Source: Bryum argenteum (lineage: Eukaryota; Streptophyta; Bryopsida; Bryales; Bryaceae). From it: 64,000 nucleotides of DNA. Each line of letters opens with the position of its first letter. The first letter of the stretch is position 1. This document shows, piece by piece, positions 11,545 to 22,514 of this stretch. The stretch covers positions 8,257,601-8,321,600 of the forward strand of contig CM073322.1 of NCBI GenBank assembly GCA_037043015.1. The letters are read 5' to 3'. The notes under the pieces are model-generated. The model did no database searches. It had not been told where the DNA came from and saw only the letters and a program-made list of their open reading frames with translations. The position numbers were made by a program, and so were the translations under genes.

Positions 11545-11905
11545 TCGAAGGGGAGCTAGGAACCGGGAACACATAGGAACAAGGAACGAAGCATGGGAAC
11601 GATAAACACATGAGAACCAAGAACGAATGATGGGAACTAGAAATAAATGATGGGAACAATGAACGAATGATGGGAACCAGGAACGGATGATTGAAACTAA
11701 CACGGGGAGTTGGGAGATAGGGAACCGGGAACAGGGTACAAAAGATGAGAACCAAGAACGGATGATGGAAACTAAGACGAGGAGTTACGAGATAGGGAAC
11801 CGGGAACAAATGATGGGAATGAAAGTTTGGAGATAGGGAACTATCAACAAAAAATGGAGAATAAGAAATTAAAACAGAGGATGGGAAACCAGGAATAAGG
11901 GAACG
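11545..11905 (+). repeat. Degenerate purine-rich minisatellite, unit about 20 bp
   Basis: Variants of GATGGGAACCAGGAACGAA recur many times, with a higher-order unit of about 90 bp containing GGGAGATAGGGAACCGGGAA (near 11713 and 11790). The long open frame on the minus strand is a by-product of this periodicity. Confidence 0.8.
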
Positions 11906-12112
11906 AGGGAACGGAGGACATACTATAACTCTTAAAAATCACGGGGAATCCAAAAGAAGGGAACAAAGGACATCCTATTAATTTCAAAAAGCAAGGGGAC
12001 CATCAACGAGGGAATCGGGAATAGGCGGTATGTTTTGAAGGATATTAAATAAAGAGCTCACCTATTGGGACGAGGGGGACCTTACGTACAAATCAATCAA
12101 GTACTTCTTCTT

Positions 12113-12128
12113 TCTTTTCTTTTCTTTC

Positions 12129-12182
<54 letters not shown>
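12113..12182 (+). repeat. Polypyrimidine tract (CTTT)n then poly-T
   Basis: CTTTCTTTTCTTTT-type repeats run into more than 30 consecutive T. The boundary at 12183 may mark the end of a retroposed element on the minus strand, but no body was recognised. Confidence 0.8.
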
Positions 12183-13870
12183 CCAAAGGATAGGTTTATA
12201 TACTAGTTCAAAGAATAGCTCAAAGATATACCAAGTTTCACTAAATATTCATGAAATATCGAATGTTTGAATGAACCCCAAAGTGGCAAAGTCTACAAAA
12301 GTACCTGGGAGCTCTTTCCATTTACGTGCATTTTCATGCATGGTGCATTGTGTACATGATGAATCAATAATTAATGTTATTCTTTTGTAAAATGGGTCCA
12401 TATTACAATTCTCTACAAGATTAAACAGTTGAATAAAAAATTAAAAAAATTAAAAAAAATTAAAAAATCTAAAAAATTAAAAAATTAAAAAAAATATATA
12501 TCATAAAATTCTACAAGTAGCGTCTCTCACTTGGAGGATAAGATTTGTCAGACACTTCTACAGTGGAAAGAATCAATTTACCAAAAAATCTTACATTCTC
12601 ACCCTAATCTACCAAGACTCTACCATGCCTTGAATTCAGTCTCCAATTTTCAAGTCACCAAGTCTCTTCCAAAGTATTGCAGACGATACAAATGAATGTG
12701 ACTCACTACAAGGTCAACGACTCTCAAAAGAGTGGCCACGGCGGTTTTGCCTCCTGACAATCTACAAGAAGAACACCTCAATTATATAATGAACATAAAA
12801 TAAAAGAAGGTTTCGCTGCAGTTGATCACATTTTATGAAGGATATACTTGCCAACTTCATAAAATGAGACTACAATTCTAGTGGAAGGCGCAGCACCAGC
12901 GATTCGATGCCCAACACCCATATATAATCCACGCATTCCTCCTCGCGGTTTAATATATGCTCGACATGTATACAATATCCATGCAAACAAGCATGTGAAT
13001 ATATAAAAATTGCATAAACTATGATTTGAATATGATTTAAATAACATCAAAGTCACCTTTTATTTAATATGCTGGATATATTTAAATAGGACTTATATTT
13101 CTTGATAACAACTTCAATAAATCTTTGACTCAAAAGTATTTTAAAAATGTAAAACAAGCTGCACATCATGTACTTTAATCATCCACATATTTCAACAAAA
13201 TCACCATTAAATCACATGATAATTTTTTTGAATTTACATATCAACAAAAATATTCAATTAGCAATATTCAAACTTCAAATTTTCACAATAAATAGTTTAA
13301 CTAGAGATTGTCAATATAAAAACAATTAAACCTTAATTGATATATCAAATTGGATATAAAACTCAAATAACCAAAAGAGAGTCAATTACATACTAGAGCA
13401 AATGTAATATAGTAAGGTGTTCAATAATGACTCAATTTCAAGCGCGGAAAATCTACCAGTACAAGCAATTTTCGTGAATGGAGAAAATCAACGGAAAGAT
13501 AGAGCAAGCTGTAATAACATGGACTCTTCTATAGTAAATTATCTATTTTTGAAGTTGAAAATACAGGTTTTCTTATAATCGTGCACTATGAAGTAAGACC
13601 CCATAATATTTGCAATGAGTACATAAAACCATTGTCTAGAGGAACTTGTTATGTACCTCCGAGTGAAGATTAGTAAAGCTCCATTATGAGACGTGCTCCA
13701 TTTCAGACCCTCGCTTGACTATTTAAACCCCAGTAAGGTACCTGTCGTCTCAACGGGGAAGCTCTTTATATGGATACTTTCAACAGTATTATTGTTATTC
13801 TTTTTATGTATGCTCGATTTTTATTTTTTTATTTTTATTTAAATTTTTTTTATACATAATCTAAAAAACA
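12183..13870. other. AT-rich intergenic region
   Basis: No gene is supported. 12420-12500 is an A-rich low-complexity run. 13410-13700 resembles 33940-34200 and 39580-39830 (shared AAGCAATTTT and TATGTAC...GTGAAGA-type blocks), a diffuse dispersed repeat whose ends I could not define. Confidence 0.4.
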
Positions 13871-13879
13871 TTAAAAAAG

Positions 13880-13970
13880 GTTGGTAGGTACGTTGGTAAT
13901 TTCGTAGGTTAGTAATCTCGTAGGTTGGTAGGTTTGTATGTTGGTAGGTTGATAAGTTGGTGGGTAGGAA
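13880..13970 (+). repeat. Simple TTGGTAGG-type repeat
   Basis: Degenerate copies of GGTTGGTAGGT fill this stretch, next to the 3' end of the LAX pseudogene. Confidence 0.75.
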
Positions 13971-14008
13971 GGATCACCGGATCGATAACCCTATTCTGTT
14001 ATATTACA

Positions 14009-15050
14009 AGATGTGAGACTAGTGGTGGTGGCAACGCCAATGCGGAAGTGACCAAAATCTGGTACCAACACTGCGAGAAAAGCCACACCGCCCACTATGT
14101 ACTGCCACTGCCGCTTGCCCAGACTTGAATTTGCATAGTACAGGTTACTGCAATCCAACCATTTTTAGCATTAATCAATCAACCTTTCCAGAAAGAGATA
14201 GTCATAGACTTGTGGTGTATTCTCACCTGGAGCTCGCAACGAGCTGAATAATACAAACCATGATAAGTGTCACAGTATTGGAGAAATACGTGAATCCACC
14301 ACCGAATTTGCCTGTTAAACCCCCTATCACTTCATAATACATTAATACTGCACATCCAAAAAAATTGCACCATGAAAACAAACAACAGTGGAAGCGAAAC
14401 AGATGATTCCTAGTTGCAGTGGTGGTGTGTGAACAAGTTGTGTTATTGGCATGTGATGTTGTAAGTACTAGTTTAGAGATAAGTTAAAATCAGAAATATA
14501 TTGCGGTTTCTCCAAAGTAAGACGAGCAAGGATTGAATGTCGAGCTTTTTGTGAGGAGGGAGATTGTATATACACATGCCTGCAGAATGTATCGCTCTTG
14601 GGGAACTTTGCCTTGCAAGACTAGTCGAGATTTGTATTCCAAGTAGAGCCACACTATGAGGTACACAGTCCAGGCGCCCAACAATCCATACACGAACGTG
14701 GCCGCAACTCATCATGCTAATCCCATTTGCGACAGAGTAGGGCATCGTAATCAGCCCGAATCCAATCTGCAACTCATTTCAATAGCGGGAGTTTTTTCTG
14801 CAATCCTAAAGCATTGAAGCGAGACTGCGGAAACCGCTCAGTAACCAAGTTTAGGACGTGAAGACCTGAGCTTTTTATTGTAAATGAATGTCTTGGATGA
14901 GGAGATGAGTACCTGGCCAGCGGCAGCGACAAGCCAGGCATGCATCGAAGACTGTGGAATGTTTCTCCCACAACTTCCTCTTGCTCGTCGTTCCGTTGAC
15001 AACATTAGCAGCAGCAGCTCCATCGGGGGGCTCAGTGAGTCTCGTGCCAT
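14009..15050 (-). pseudogene. AUX/LAX auxin carrier pseudogene, exons 1-4 only
   Basis: Exon remnants match the LAX gene at 43980-47986: exon 1 14913-15050, exon 2 14580-14766, exon 3 14227-14347, exon 4 14009-14147. Splice sites are kept, including the GC donor after exon 2 (CTGCAG|GCATGT). Exon 1 has an extra ATGC near the GATGC codons and other length changes. Exon 2 is 187 rather than 189 nt. Exon 3 carries an inserted partial repeat of its first bases. Exon 4 lacks an internal piece. Exons 5-8 are absent. The gene is dead and is part of the inverted duplication of 39.9-45.0 kb. Confidence 0.9.
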
Positions 15051-16180
15051 CTAGAAACAGGCAAAGACCGTAAGATCGAAGTTTTGGTGAAGTGTTAACA
15101 CGACTATCCAGTTTGAAGCTCCGTAAATCGAAGAGTGCTCAGTGTTGAAGCCCACCGGAAGAATGAGTCTGTGTTGGAAGCGTACCTGAGTGATTAGGTT
15201 TGCATGTTCCGGTGAATGGTTCGAGCTGAGCATGCAGTTGTCTTTTACCTGAGATGCCAGTCGTTTCGATTGGATTTTCTTTCCACTTTTCTTTCTAAAA
15301 GGATTTGCTAACGTGAAGATTGTTCAACGGTACTGTTGATTGACAGCGAATACAGTCTCGATCGAAGACTGTTTAGTGCCAGTCGATGCGTGTTCCTTGG
15401 CTTGTGTTGTCGATTGCGTGGTTATCACTGCTACATCCAAAACTACAAATAGTGAGGATTCTGCAGCTTGATACATTGTGTCCTCTAGAATGCTTTGACC
15501 ATGTGCTCGAAACACAATACCTTGTCGTGACCTGGAGCTTTGATGTTACAAAACGCTCACTTAGACTTTTGACAGAGTACAGTACTATACAGTATGAACC
15601 TGAATGTTGATGCTTGAGGATGTACACATAATATCTCCCATCTTGGCTTGTGGAGAGCAGATGAGTATCGGGTACTTTGCCAAAGCTGAAGTAATGCTTT
15701 GGACTACATTGTTGGACACATTTATGATCATTCCTGTTTAATTACAAGACTTCTTTCATTTCTGTTGGTTTTAACGAGAGGAAATTTTCCTTTTCTTTCT
15801 TGATTCGGTAGTTTCAGGAATAAGGGTCCCCTTAAACTCTGAATGATTTGTGACACATTTGAATGCAACTTTTGTAAACGGATCCACTTTCTCCATCTCC
15901 AAATATCATCAGAACAGTCTATGGAAGCATTTGTCACATTTCAGTTGCCAACAAGAAAATTTTGAAATTTGGCAAGCTTCTGAGCATAATGCTGAGTGAA
16001 CAAAATTTACTTTGATTCAAACCACTCGGTTCGGTTGTGACTTCTTCTCTAAAACTCACTGCCAGAAGCCAGAAGTCAGACTTACATGCCTACACGACAC
16101 TCAAACCCAAACTGAATTCTTAGACTTCTAAAAAGTGGAAAGATAACAGACACAATGCCAAGTGATGACTTCTAACATAG
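15051..16180. other. Duplicated LAX upstream flank
   Basis: In reverse complement, 15370-15620 and 15855-15950 match 43480-43610 and 42660-42800 (for example CAAGGAACA-GCA and TTGCATTCAA-TGTGTCAC). The match is interrupted and weaker than over the exons. No gene of its own is supported. Confidence 0.6.
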
Positions 16181-16435
16181 ATTGATAGAAAGATAGAAAC
16201 TCCGATCCGTTCCTTTCTAAGGAGCCGGTATGAATGAAGTGTCCGTTCATGATGCTAATAACCCGATGCCCACCACACAAGGGGAAATTGGGACAACACT
16301 ACTTCTCCTTTCGAGGGTGGACACTATAACTACGCTAGTTTCTAAATAGTTACTAGTGCCTTGAAAATACTTGACATAGTATCCCGAAAGAGCTTTGAGG
16401 TACCCATACAACAAGGTCCAACTACCCCCACCAAC
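16181..16435 (-). mobile_element. SINE, tRNA-type family, 5'-truncated
   Basis: On the minus strand the element reads: middle part GTTGGACCTTGTTG...GGTACCTCAAAG (16390-16435, shared with 20215-20310), ACTAG boundary, 3' body with GAACGGACACTTCATTCA, and a tail of TTTCTATC repeats at 16181-16200. The tRNA-like head seen at 20.4 kb is not present here. Confidence 0.65.
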
Positions 16436-16439
16436 CATG

Positions 16440-18440
16440 GTTGTGACGTCATTGCAAGTGTGTTATCAAATAATTGCAGTCGTGATGATGAAATATACTC
16501 TTTGAGAGCTCACCATTTTTTGCATGTGCATTGTTACGGTTCTGTCTGCAGTATGCGAACTTCCTCAAGATTAAACTCTAATAGCTATTGGTAATTAAAA
16601 ATCTCTTAATCGATGCATAAACAGTTTTGTCGGATTTTAACCCCTCTCGGAGAAGCTCAACAGAGATGTCCAGAAACCATTTGTGAAATCCATGAACAAA
16701 CTTTTTTTGGATTTGTTTTCGGAAAATTCAACCGTAGGATCTCGTTTAAAGCTGTCTTATTAGCCTACACACCAATCTTTATCAAATTTCAACGTTGAGT
16801 AAAAAGTTTCAGTTTTTGAAGAAAAAAAAGAACATGTTTACTAAGCATATTTGGAAAACTTCCCTCTCTGTTAGGGGTTAAATTACAGAAATATACAAAT
16901 GATTCAACATGTAAGTATTTACTGGGCTAATACCACTTAATAAAATTATCCTCCTTGAATTGATACTTGATTTTGTTCAGTCATAACCAACAAAAGCTTC
17001 TCAAACCAGCTCTGTGGTTCGACCTTTACTTTCATGTAATATGAGAAAAGATTCGGAAAACTAATACTGTAGCCTACTTTTTGACACTCTTCACAATGAC
17101 CCGTTTTGATTCAATACCACACAAATTTTCCTCGTAAATTGGACAAAGATTTGAAAATTGCTAAGGAACAATGCCTGTAGGAAGACTGGACCGTCACATG
17201 TGCTTAAGAAATATTCTGTAAGTAAGAGCCACTCTGATTACAGGGGGCTAGGCTGTCATGATGCTTCAGAAATAGAATGTCATGTAATTAAGATGCTTAA
17301 GAAATACGGATGTCATGTAAGTAAGAGCCTCTTTGATAAAAGTGACATGGGCTGTTGTTTAATGGTTACTTCGAGGTTGCTTATGCAGGGCCACTCTTTC
17401 TAAATATCCCCCACCGAGCAAGCAATTGAACTGTTCTGATTCATGATGTAATAAACAAATGTTTAGTACACAGTAGGATTCATTGTTTAGAGGAAGATGT
17501 ATGTTTTCCCAATAAAGAATCGAATGCACATTAAATAAATTTTGGAAGCAGGTGAAGGTGACTTTCATTGCAAAAGCAATGGAAGGGGCAGATGTACCAG
17601 CAGCTTGAGTCCTCGGCTGAACATGTTACTTTTGGTATGTCAGGTTGAGAATTTGTGCTTAACTTGCTCCGTGTCCAGAACCGAAAGCTGGAATCCTGTC
17701 CGAATACCTTCCAACCACAAGTCAAATTCTCCTCTGTACAAAGAATTACAAGAGCTTTAAGTACATATGCAAAGCGCATCTACAATGATGAGTTTCTTAC
17801 AAGTCCAGTCAAAAAGTGTTGAGATCATCGAGCTTGCATGCACAGGAAGTAGAGCCTAATTGATGGATTCACATTCGGGAATGTTCTTGACGACATTCAA
17901 CTGTTTCTCTTCGCCTGATTTATCGAAAGCGAAATCAATTTCCTCTGAGAAGTAGAGTAGTAGCATTGGAACACATGATTCAATATCATCCAGAATCTTA
18001 CTTCTCAGGAGCTCTTTCGAGCGCCAAGATAACTGAACAAGTCTGAGGTATTACCATGCTATAGTCTCAGCAGCATCATGATTGACTTGGGTGTTGAGAG
18101 TTTAGGGTTTAGAACCGCCGCGTTTCTACGATCAGAGCCGCTCCACCGGCAGAACCGTATTCTGAGATTTGTTATGCGCTGAATACTGTGCCGTTTCGTC
18201 CGTTAGATGTATGCATTTTGTCTGTTACTATGTGAGATGTTAATATGCTTGAAAAGCAATAGATATCTTGGGCACAACTTAGGTTGCATGATCGTTCCGG
18301 GTAGGACCATGTCGGGGAAATCGGTTGTTTTCCTTATCGCCAGTACGCAAAACTGCTCGGATTGGAGGAACAATCAACATTGGCAGACCGAACTATCCAT
18401 TAAAGAACTTCTAAAGAACTGATTGAAAGACGTCCAAGAC
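16440..18440. other. Eroded duplicate of 40.5-43 kb
   Basis: Reverse complement of 17620-17775 aligns with 41690-41860 (shared GAATTTGAC, GCAAGTTAAGC and CATTC-AC blocks). The counterpart of the small gene at 41022 is not found; roughly 0.5 kb is missing here. 17190-17345 has a short tandem repeat around CTTAAGAAATA. No active gene is supported. Confidence 0.45.
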
Positions 18441-18451
18441 TAAAAACCAAG

Positions 18452-18537
18452 TTGCCATCAGTTACCAGTTATCAGATATGGCATTGAGCTCATCTGTCCG
18501 CATCGTGGTCGACCTTCAAGGTCTAATCACTTGGCAA
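18452..18537 (-). ncRNA. Box C/D snoRNA-like RNA, copy A2
   Basis: Minus strand: terminal stem TTGCCA (18537-18532) pairs with TGGCAA (18457-18452). Just inside the stem are a box C-like GTGATTA (consensus RTGATGA) and box D CTGA. Between them is the conserved core GACCTTGAAGGTC (a self-complementary hairpin) and ACCACGATGCGGACAGAT, then CTGATAACTGGT before box D. The same design occurs at 18764-18846, 40077-40158, 40384-40469 and, weaker, 32282-32363. It is read from the telo-box region at 18.96-19.02 kb. I could not assign a target; the box C mismatch keeps this a candidate. Confidence 0.55.
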
Positions 18538-18763
18538 AAGACCTAATCTCTAAGCACGGCTATGAACCTTGAAACACGAAACCAGCTGCCACGAACGAAA
18601 GATGTACCCCCCAATTTGAAAAAAGCACAAACGAAGACGTGCAATTTGTACCAATGGTGGGAACTTCCTGTAGCACCATCTCATACTAAACTGGCAGTGA
18701 TAATCCAGGTTGTAATCAGTTTGTTAAGTGCACAAACAAGCAACAGACAACATAGAAATCGAG

Positions 18764-18846
18764 AGCCATCAGCAACCAGTTATCAGATAAGGCGAAAGCC
18801 AATCTGTCCGCATCGTGGTCGACCTTGAAGGTCACATCAATTGGCT
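18764..18846 (-). ncRNA. Box C/D snoRNA-like RNA, copy A1
   Basis: Minus strand: AGCCA (18846-18842) pairs with TGGCT (18768-18764). Box C-like TTGATGTGA follows, then the conserved hairpin GACCTTCAAGGTC, ACCACGATGCGGACAGAT, CTGATAACTGGT, and box D CTGA at 18772-18769. It lies 226 bp upstream of copy A2 on the same strand, as in plant polycistronic snoRNA clusters. Confidence 0.55.
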
Positions 18847-18962
18847 TAGAAAAGACACCGCACTCCAACTCAAATCTCCAACTCGCAAAAGGCTCGGATC
18901 AATCGTGATACATGTGGTGATAGCAGCAAGAGGCTATAAGCAATGCGGGACATCTATGAGTG

Positions 18963-19020
18963 GAACCCTAAGCTGGAAACCCTAAAAGCTTGAAAGAACC
19001 GGTTGTCGGCTTTAGGGTTT
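18963..19020 (-). promoter_or_regulatory. Telo-box cluster ahead of the snoRNA-like pair
   Basis: AACCCTA at 18964-18970, AAACCCTA at 18977-18984 and TAGGGTTT at 19013-19020. Telo boxes are typical of plant ribosomal-protein and snoRNA promoters. They sit 120-170 bp before copy A1, matching the arrangement at 39904-39945. Confidence 0.5.
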
Positions 19021-19255
19021 CGGGCATTGGATGAACACGTGGATGAGTTGGATGGATGAAGTAAAGAGTGTGATGATAAATTGTGGATGAATCGAATGGA
19101 TGAAGGATAGAGTGGTGGCACTTTTTGTGCTTACCTGGACCGGCTTACTGCACCTTTCCAAGCAATTTCCACAATTTCTGGGGTACCTTGTGGATTGACG
19201 CAATTGTTTCTTGGCTTTGTCGCTTTGGCCAAAGTTTCACGACTTTCAAGTGCTT

Positions 19256-19430
19256 GAGGTAGATAGATAGAAATTCCAGTCCTTTTCTAAGGGACCGGTG
19301 TGAATGAAGTGTCCGTTTGTAATGCAAATATCCCGATGGACACCAGACAAGGGGAAATTGGAACAATACTACTTCCCCTCTCGAGGGTGAACACCATGAC
19401 TACGCTAGTTTCTAGTTAATTACTAGTGGG
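19256..19430 (-). mobile_element. SINE 3' body
   Basis: Minus strand carries the shared 3' body (GTGTTCACCCTCGAGAGG ... AAACGGACACTTCATTCA) and a TTTCTATCTATCTACC tail at 19256-19275. The 5' part beyond the ACTAG boundary is missing. Confidence 0.65.
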
Positions 19431-19554
19431 TGATGGTATGCTTGGCGTACCCAAAAAGGTTGTCTCATGAACAATTGCACTCTACATTGGTGTGTCAAAC
19501 ATATCCATTTTTAAACTGTAATAAAGTAAGACTTCATTAGATGTGGTTTTAGTC

Positions 19555-19555
<1 letters not shown>

Positions 19556-19597
<42 letters not shown>

Positions 19598-19690
19598 AAC
19601 TCCAACCTTCGTTTGAAGATTGGCGTGACTACAGTGTCTGTTCGTAATGTTATTACCTCGATGGCCACAGGACAAAGAGGTAAAGGAAAA
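19556..19690 (-). mobile_element. SINE 3' end with (AT)n tail
   Basis: 19556-19594 is an (AT)n run; 19597-19690 reads in reverse as the 3' body found at 22640-22770 (GACACTGTA/GTCACGCCAATC, TTGAAGATTGG). It is 5'-truncated. Confidence 0.6.
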
Positions 19691-19719
19691 GTCGTCTATA
19701 CTTATAATGAATGAAGAAA

Positions 19720-20130
19720 AAAAAAAAAAAATTAAAAAAAAAAAATTTAAAAAAAAAAAAAAATGAAGTAATTTTATTTGATTTTTTAGTTGAAAAAGTA
19801 AGTTGTGTCTCACTAACCTAAAATCCATAGAATCAAGCAAATGGAATATCAACCATTTTTATTTTAATATAATTTTTGAATATGACCTACGTCTTCTTGT
19901 ATAGAATACAAAATAATTTTCATAATTTTAAAAAAAAAAGTTTATTTTGCACTATAATGCCTGCAAATCCCAAAATTCAGCATTTTTTCTCACATTTATG
20001 AATGGATAAAAAATTTAAAAAAAAAAAAAAATAAATAAAAAAAAAAAATCGAAGAGAAACTCTATAGGTATATATACTTTGATTTCATTGAGGTGCATGA
20101 TATTTTATTTTCCATTTTAGGGTCTTTTTA
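19720..20130. other. A/T-rich low-complexity stretch
   Basis: Repeated poly-A runs (19720-19765, 20010-20050) and no gene. Confidence 0.5.
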
Positions 20131-20214
20131 CTTGATTAAAATGGACAAATTAGACAAACTTTGGAGGCTTTCAATAAAAATAACCTAATTAGTGTGTCCA
20201 AAAAGTGATACCCC

Positions 20215-20395
20215 AAGCTTACCATTGCCTTGGAGATACTTGACATAGTATCCTCCAAAGGGCTTTGAGGTACCCATACAACAAGGTCCAACGACCCTCC
20301 ACAATAGTTGGGTGGACTATAGTGGTAAGCACCACGCTGGTATGGGGAATAGAACCCACAACCCCCTAACCACCAAGCCAAAGCATGCGGTGCTT
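20215..20395 (-). mobile_element. tRNA-derived SINE, 5' part
   Basis: Minus strand begins near 20395 with GGCTTGGTGGTTAGGGGG (box A-like) followed by GTGGGTTCTATTCCCC (box B-like, consensus GGTTCRANNCC), the internal RNA polymerase III promoter of tRNA-derived SINEs. It continues into GTTGGACCTTGTTG and GGTACCTCAAAG, the part shared with 16390-16435. The 3' body is lost beyond about 20215. Confidence 0.7.
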
Positions 20396-20399
20396 ATGC

Positions 20400-21088
20400 T
20401 TGAGGTACAATGAAGTGTTTGCAACATATCGTAGTAACACCAATTGCCTTGAACGCCACTTATCTCTTCTCTTGTAAATTTTCTTGTGTAAAATAGAAGT
20501 ATCCAAATAAATTACTATCGTATAATCATGTAGTTGGTTTGATTTCACATGATAAGCTTAGAAATGGTAATACATGCACCATGTTCAAAAACCCCAAACC
20601 AAAGTTGCCTTCACTAAAATGCATGCCAATGATTCAAACCTCAATATATGGGTTCTGCAATTTTTACTAAACAAACTAGACTTGGTTTATGATCAAACCC
20701 AAGTGATTTTGTCAAAAACAAATTGAACTCCATAAGAAGAAGTTATAGCTCTTCAAAAGTTCATGCCTTTCACCAAAAATGTAGGCAGGTGGAAGTGTAT
20801 AGAAGTAGAAAATTGCACTTTTGAGGTTCCAAACTCTCAAAAAACACATTGATCATTAGGGATTAAAACACTACTATTTTTTCCACAGGGGGAATACTTA
20901 TTTTTGGGCGCTATGAGCTTACAAAAGGGTGAGAAATTAAAGTGTGTTTTTTGAAGTACATACACATATACAAGTTAGGTAAATGATCTTCTAGTTGAAT
21001 TCGTCATAATACATAAAATGACAATCCTCACTTCGCATTGAAAAATGGTAGAGTGGAGAATAAAGTATAGACATCATGCCTTGAAACT
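20400..21088. other. Intergenic
   Basis: No gene, RNA or complete element recognised. Confidence 0.4.
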
Positions 21089-21092
21089 TTAA

Positions 21093-21352
21093 CCCCTAAA
21101 GATCCTTTATGCAAAATTGCCTAAATTGACCATAATGACTTTCTTTTACCTCAAGGCCAATAAAGCTCAATCGAAGCACTATTTAGAAGGTGTGACCGTA
21201 GGATCATGAAGTTAACTTAACCTTCTACTTGCACACCAAATTTGAACCGTTGATTGTTTTTCATTTGTGATAGTATAATATTCAAAGTTTTTGGATTCTT
21301 CTCTTGCAAGAACGGTCGAAACCCAATTTTGGATTTAAGAATCGTTAGGAAT
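21093..21352 (+). mobile_element. TTAA-flanked MITE, CCCCTAAAGATCC family
   Basis: Left flank TTAA (21089-21092), then CCCCTAAAGATCCTTTATGC. The interior matches 45683-45943 (GCAAAATTGC, AACCGTTGATT, TTTTTCATTTGTGA). The right end (AGAATCGTTAGGAATCAA) is a decayed form of AGAATCTTTAGGGG-TTAA. Confidence 0.7.
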
Positions 21353-21359
21353 CAACCCA

Positions 21360-22030
21360 TAACATATTGTGTTTTTTTGCGTATTTGCATGCCTTCCGGT
21401 CCATACCGTTAAGTCTACTCTAAAAAGAAGTTTGTATTTAAACAAATAGCTTTTTATTAATGGATTGCTCTCTCCATTCTATGACATACCTCATGATCTA
21501 CAAAAATTTAGTGTGGAATAGATACGACATATGGAAATACGTACAAGAAGCTAGACCCAAATTACAATCAATCGCTTCAGAGATTTGCTCCACATTTTTT
21601 TCAAGGCATGCACATCATATATACACTAATAAATATCGTTGCAATTGAGTCTGGTGTCACCAACATTTATCTAAAAATGTAAAGAGCGTAGAACTAATGT
21701 AAACTCATTTTCTTGTGGTCTCTTTTCATGCAATCTCACCAAAACCCTCATGTTGATCACTCCCAAAAAAAATTCTAGATATAGGGTACATTAACTCACA
21801 CATCCATACGGTTAAATTCTTAAAACATGCCTTTAATTATCTTGATAAATTTTAAAAGCGGAACGTATGCTTGGTCTACAGCCACTAATCTACACCTCCC
21901 ATGGGACGTTCAAGGGTTAAGATTTAAAACAATTCTCACGTAAAAGTGAGGTACATTATAAGGTGGTACAAGACACAAAATAGGCAGTAATTTATCCAAT
22001 ATGGAAAGGATGCTCAAATAAATAAAGAAC
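21360..22030. other. Intergenic
   Basis: AT-rich, nothing recognised. Confidence 0.4.
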
Positions 22031-22035
22031 ATCAG

Positions 22036-22105
22036 ACCCTTGTGGGGTTGGCGTGAATAAAATGCCCATTCAACCTACCCTTGATGATATGCCCAGGAAG
22101 GATGC
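22036..22105 (-). mobile_element. SINE 3' end fragment
   Basis: Reverse complement of the SINE end at 50070-50135: shared GGTTGGCGTGAATAAA and CTACCCTTGATGATATGCCC. Confidence 0.65.
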
Positions 22106-22116
22106 TCACTCCCTAA

Positions 22117-22511
22117 GAGCATCTCCAACGGAGACTCTGGGAAATGGCTCCGGCAGAGGCTCCTTCCGAGCTCACGGAATGTGGCAGAGGCTTGACTTGT
22201 CGGGCCAGTGGCACCACACCCACTGGTGGCTCTCGTGGAGGCGCGACACCAAACGTGAGCGGTGCAGCCTACGACTGCTGTCTCCCACTTCCCGCGAAAA
22301 GGTGCAAAACACACGAACATTCGCTTTGACCAGCTCTGGCCGGCTCTGTACAGAGCTTTCTATATCCTGCGATTTGGCTGTGCCCTGGGCCTCCTTGGCC
22401 GAGCCCGACTTCCACGCTACCGTTGCAGAGTTAACGGTGCGAGTCTATTTTCCGAGTTTGTCAGCAGGTTACCGTTTTCTTGGCTTCCCAGAGTCTCCGC
22501 TGGAGAAGCTT
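22117..22511. mobile_element. PIF/Harbinger-type MITE, 395 bp, TAA target duplication
   Basis: Left terminus GAGCATCTCCAACGGAGACT at 22117, with the rest of the arm GGGA-ended. The right arm (22486-22511) is its inverted repeat with a few changes. TAA flanks both sides (22114-22116 and 22512-22514), the target duplication of PIF/Harbinger elements. The GC-rich interior gives several meaningless open frames. Confidence 0.85.
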
Positions 22512-22514
22512 TAA

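Noticed and set aside
11534-11809. 91-codon minus-strand frame
   Set aside because: It is produced by the 20-bp minisatellite periodicity.
18562-18828. 88-codon open frame matched by a near-identical frame at 40001-40306
   Set aside because: The similarity is at DNA level across the whole snoRNA-like block, includes the units with RNA features, and the frame runs opposite to the telo-box promoters. Conserved RNA explains it better than a protein.
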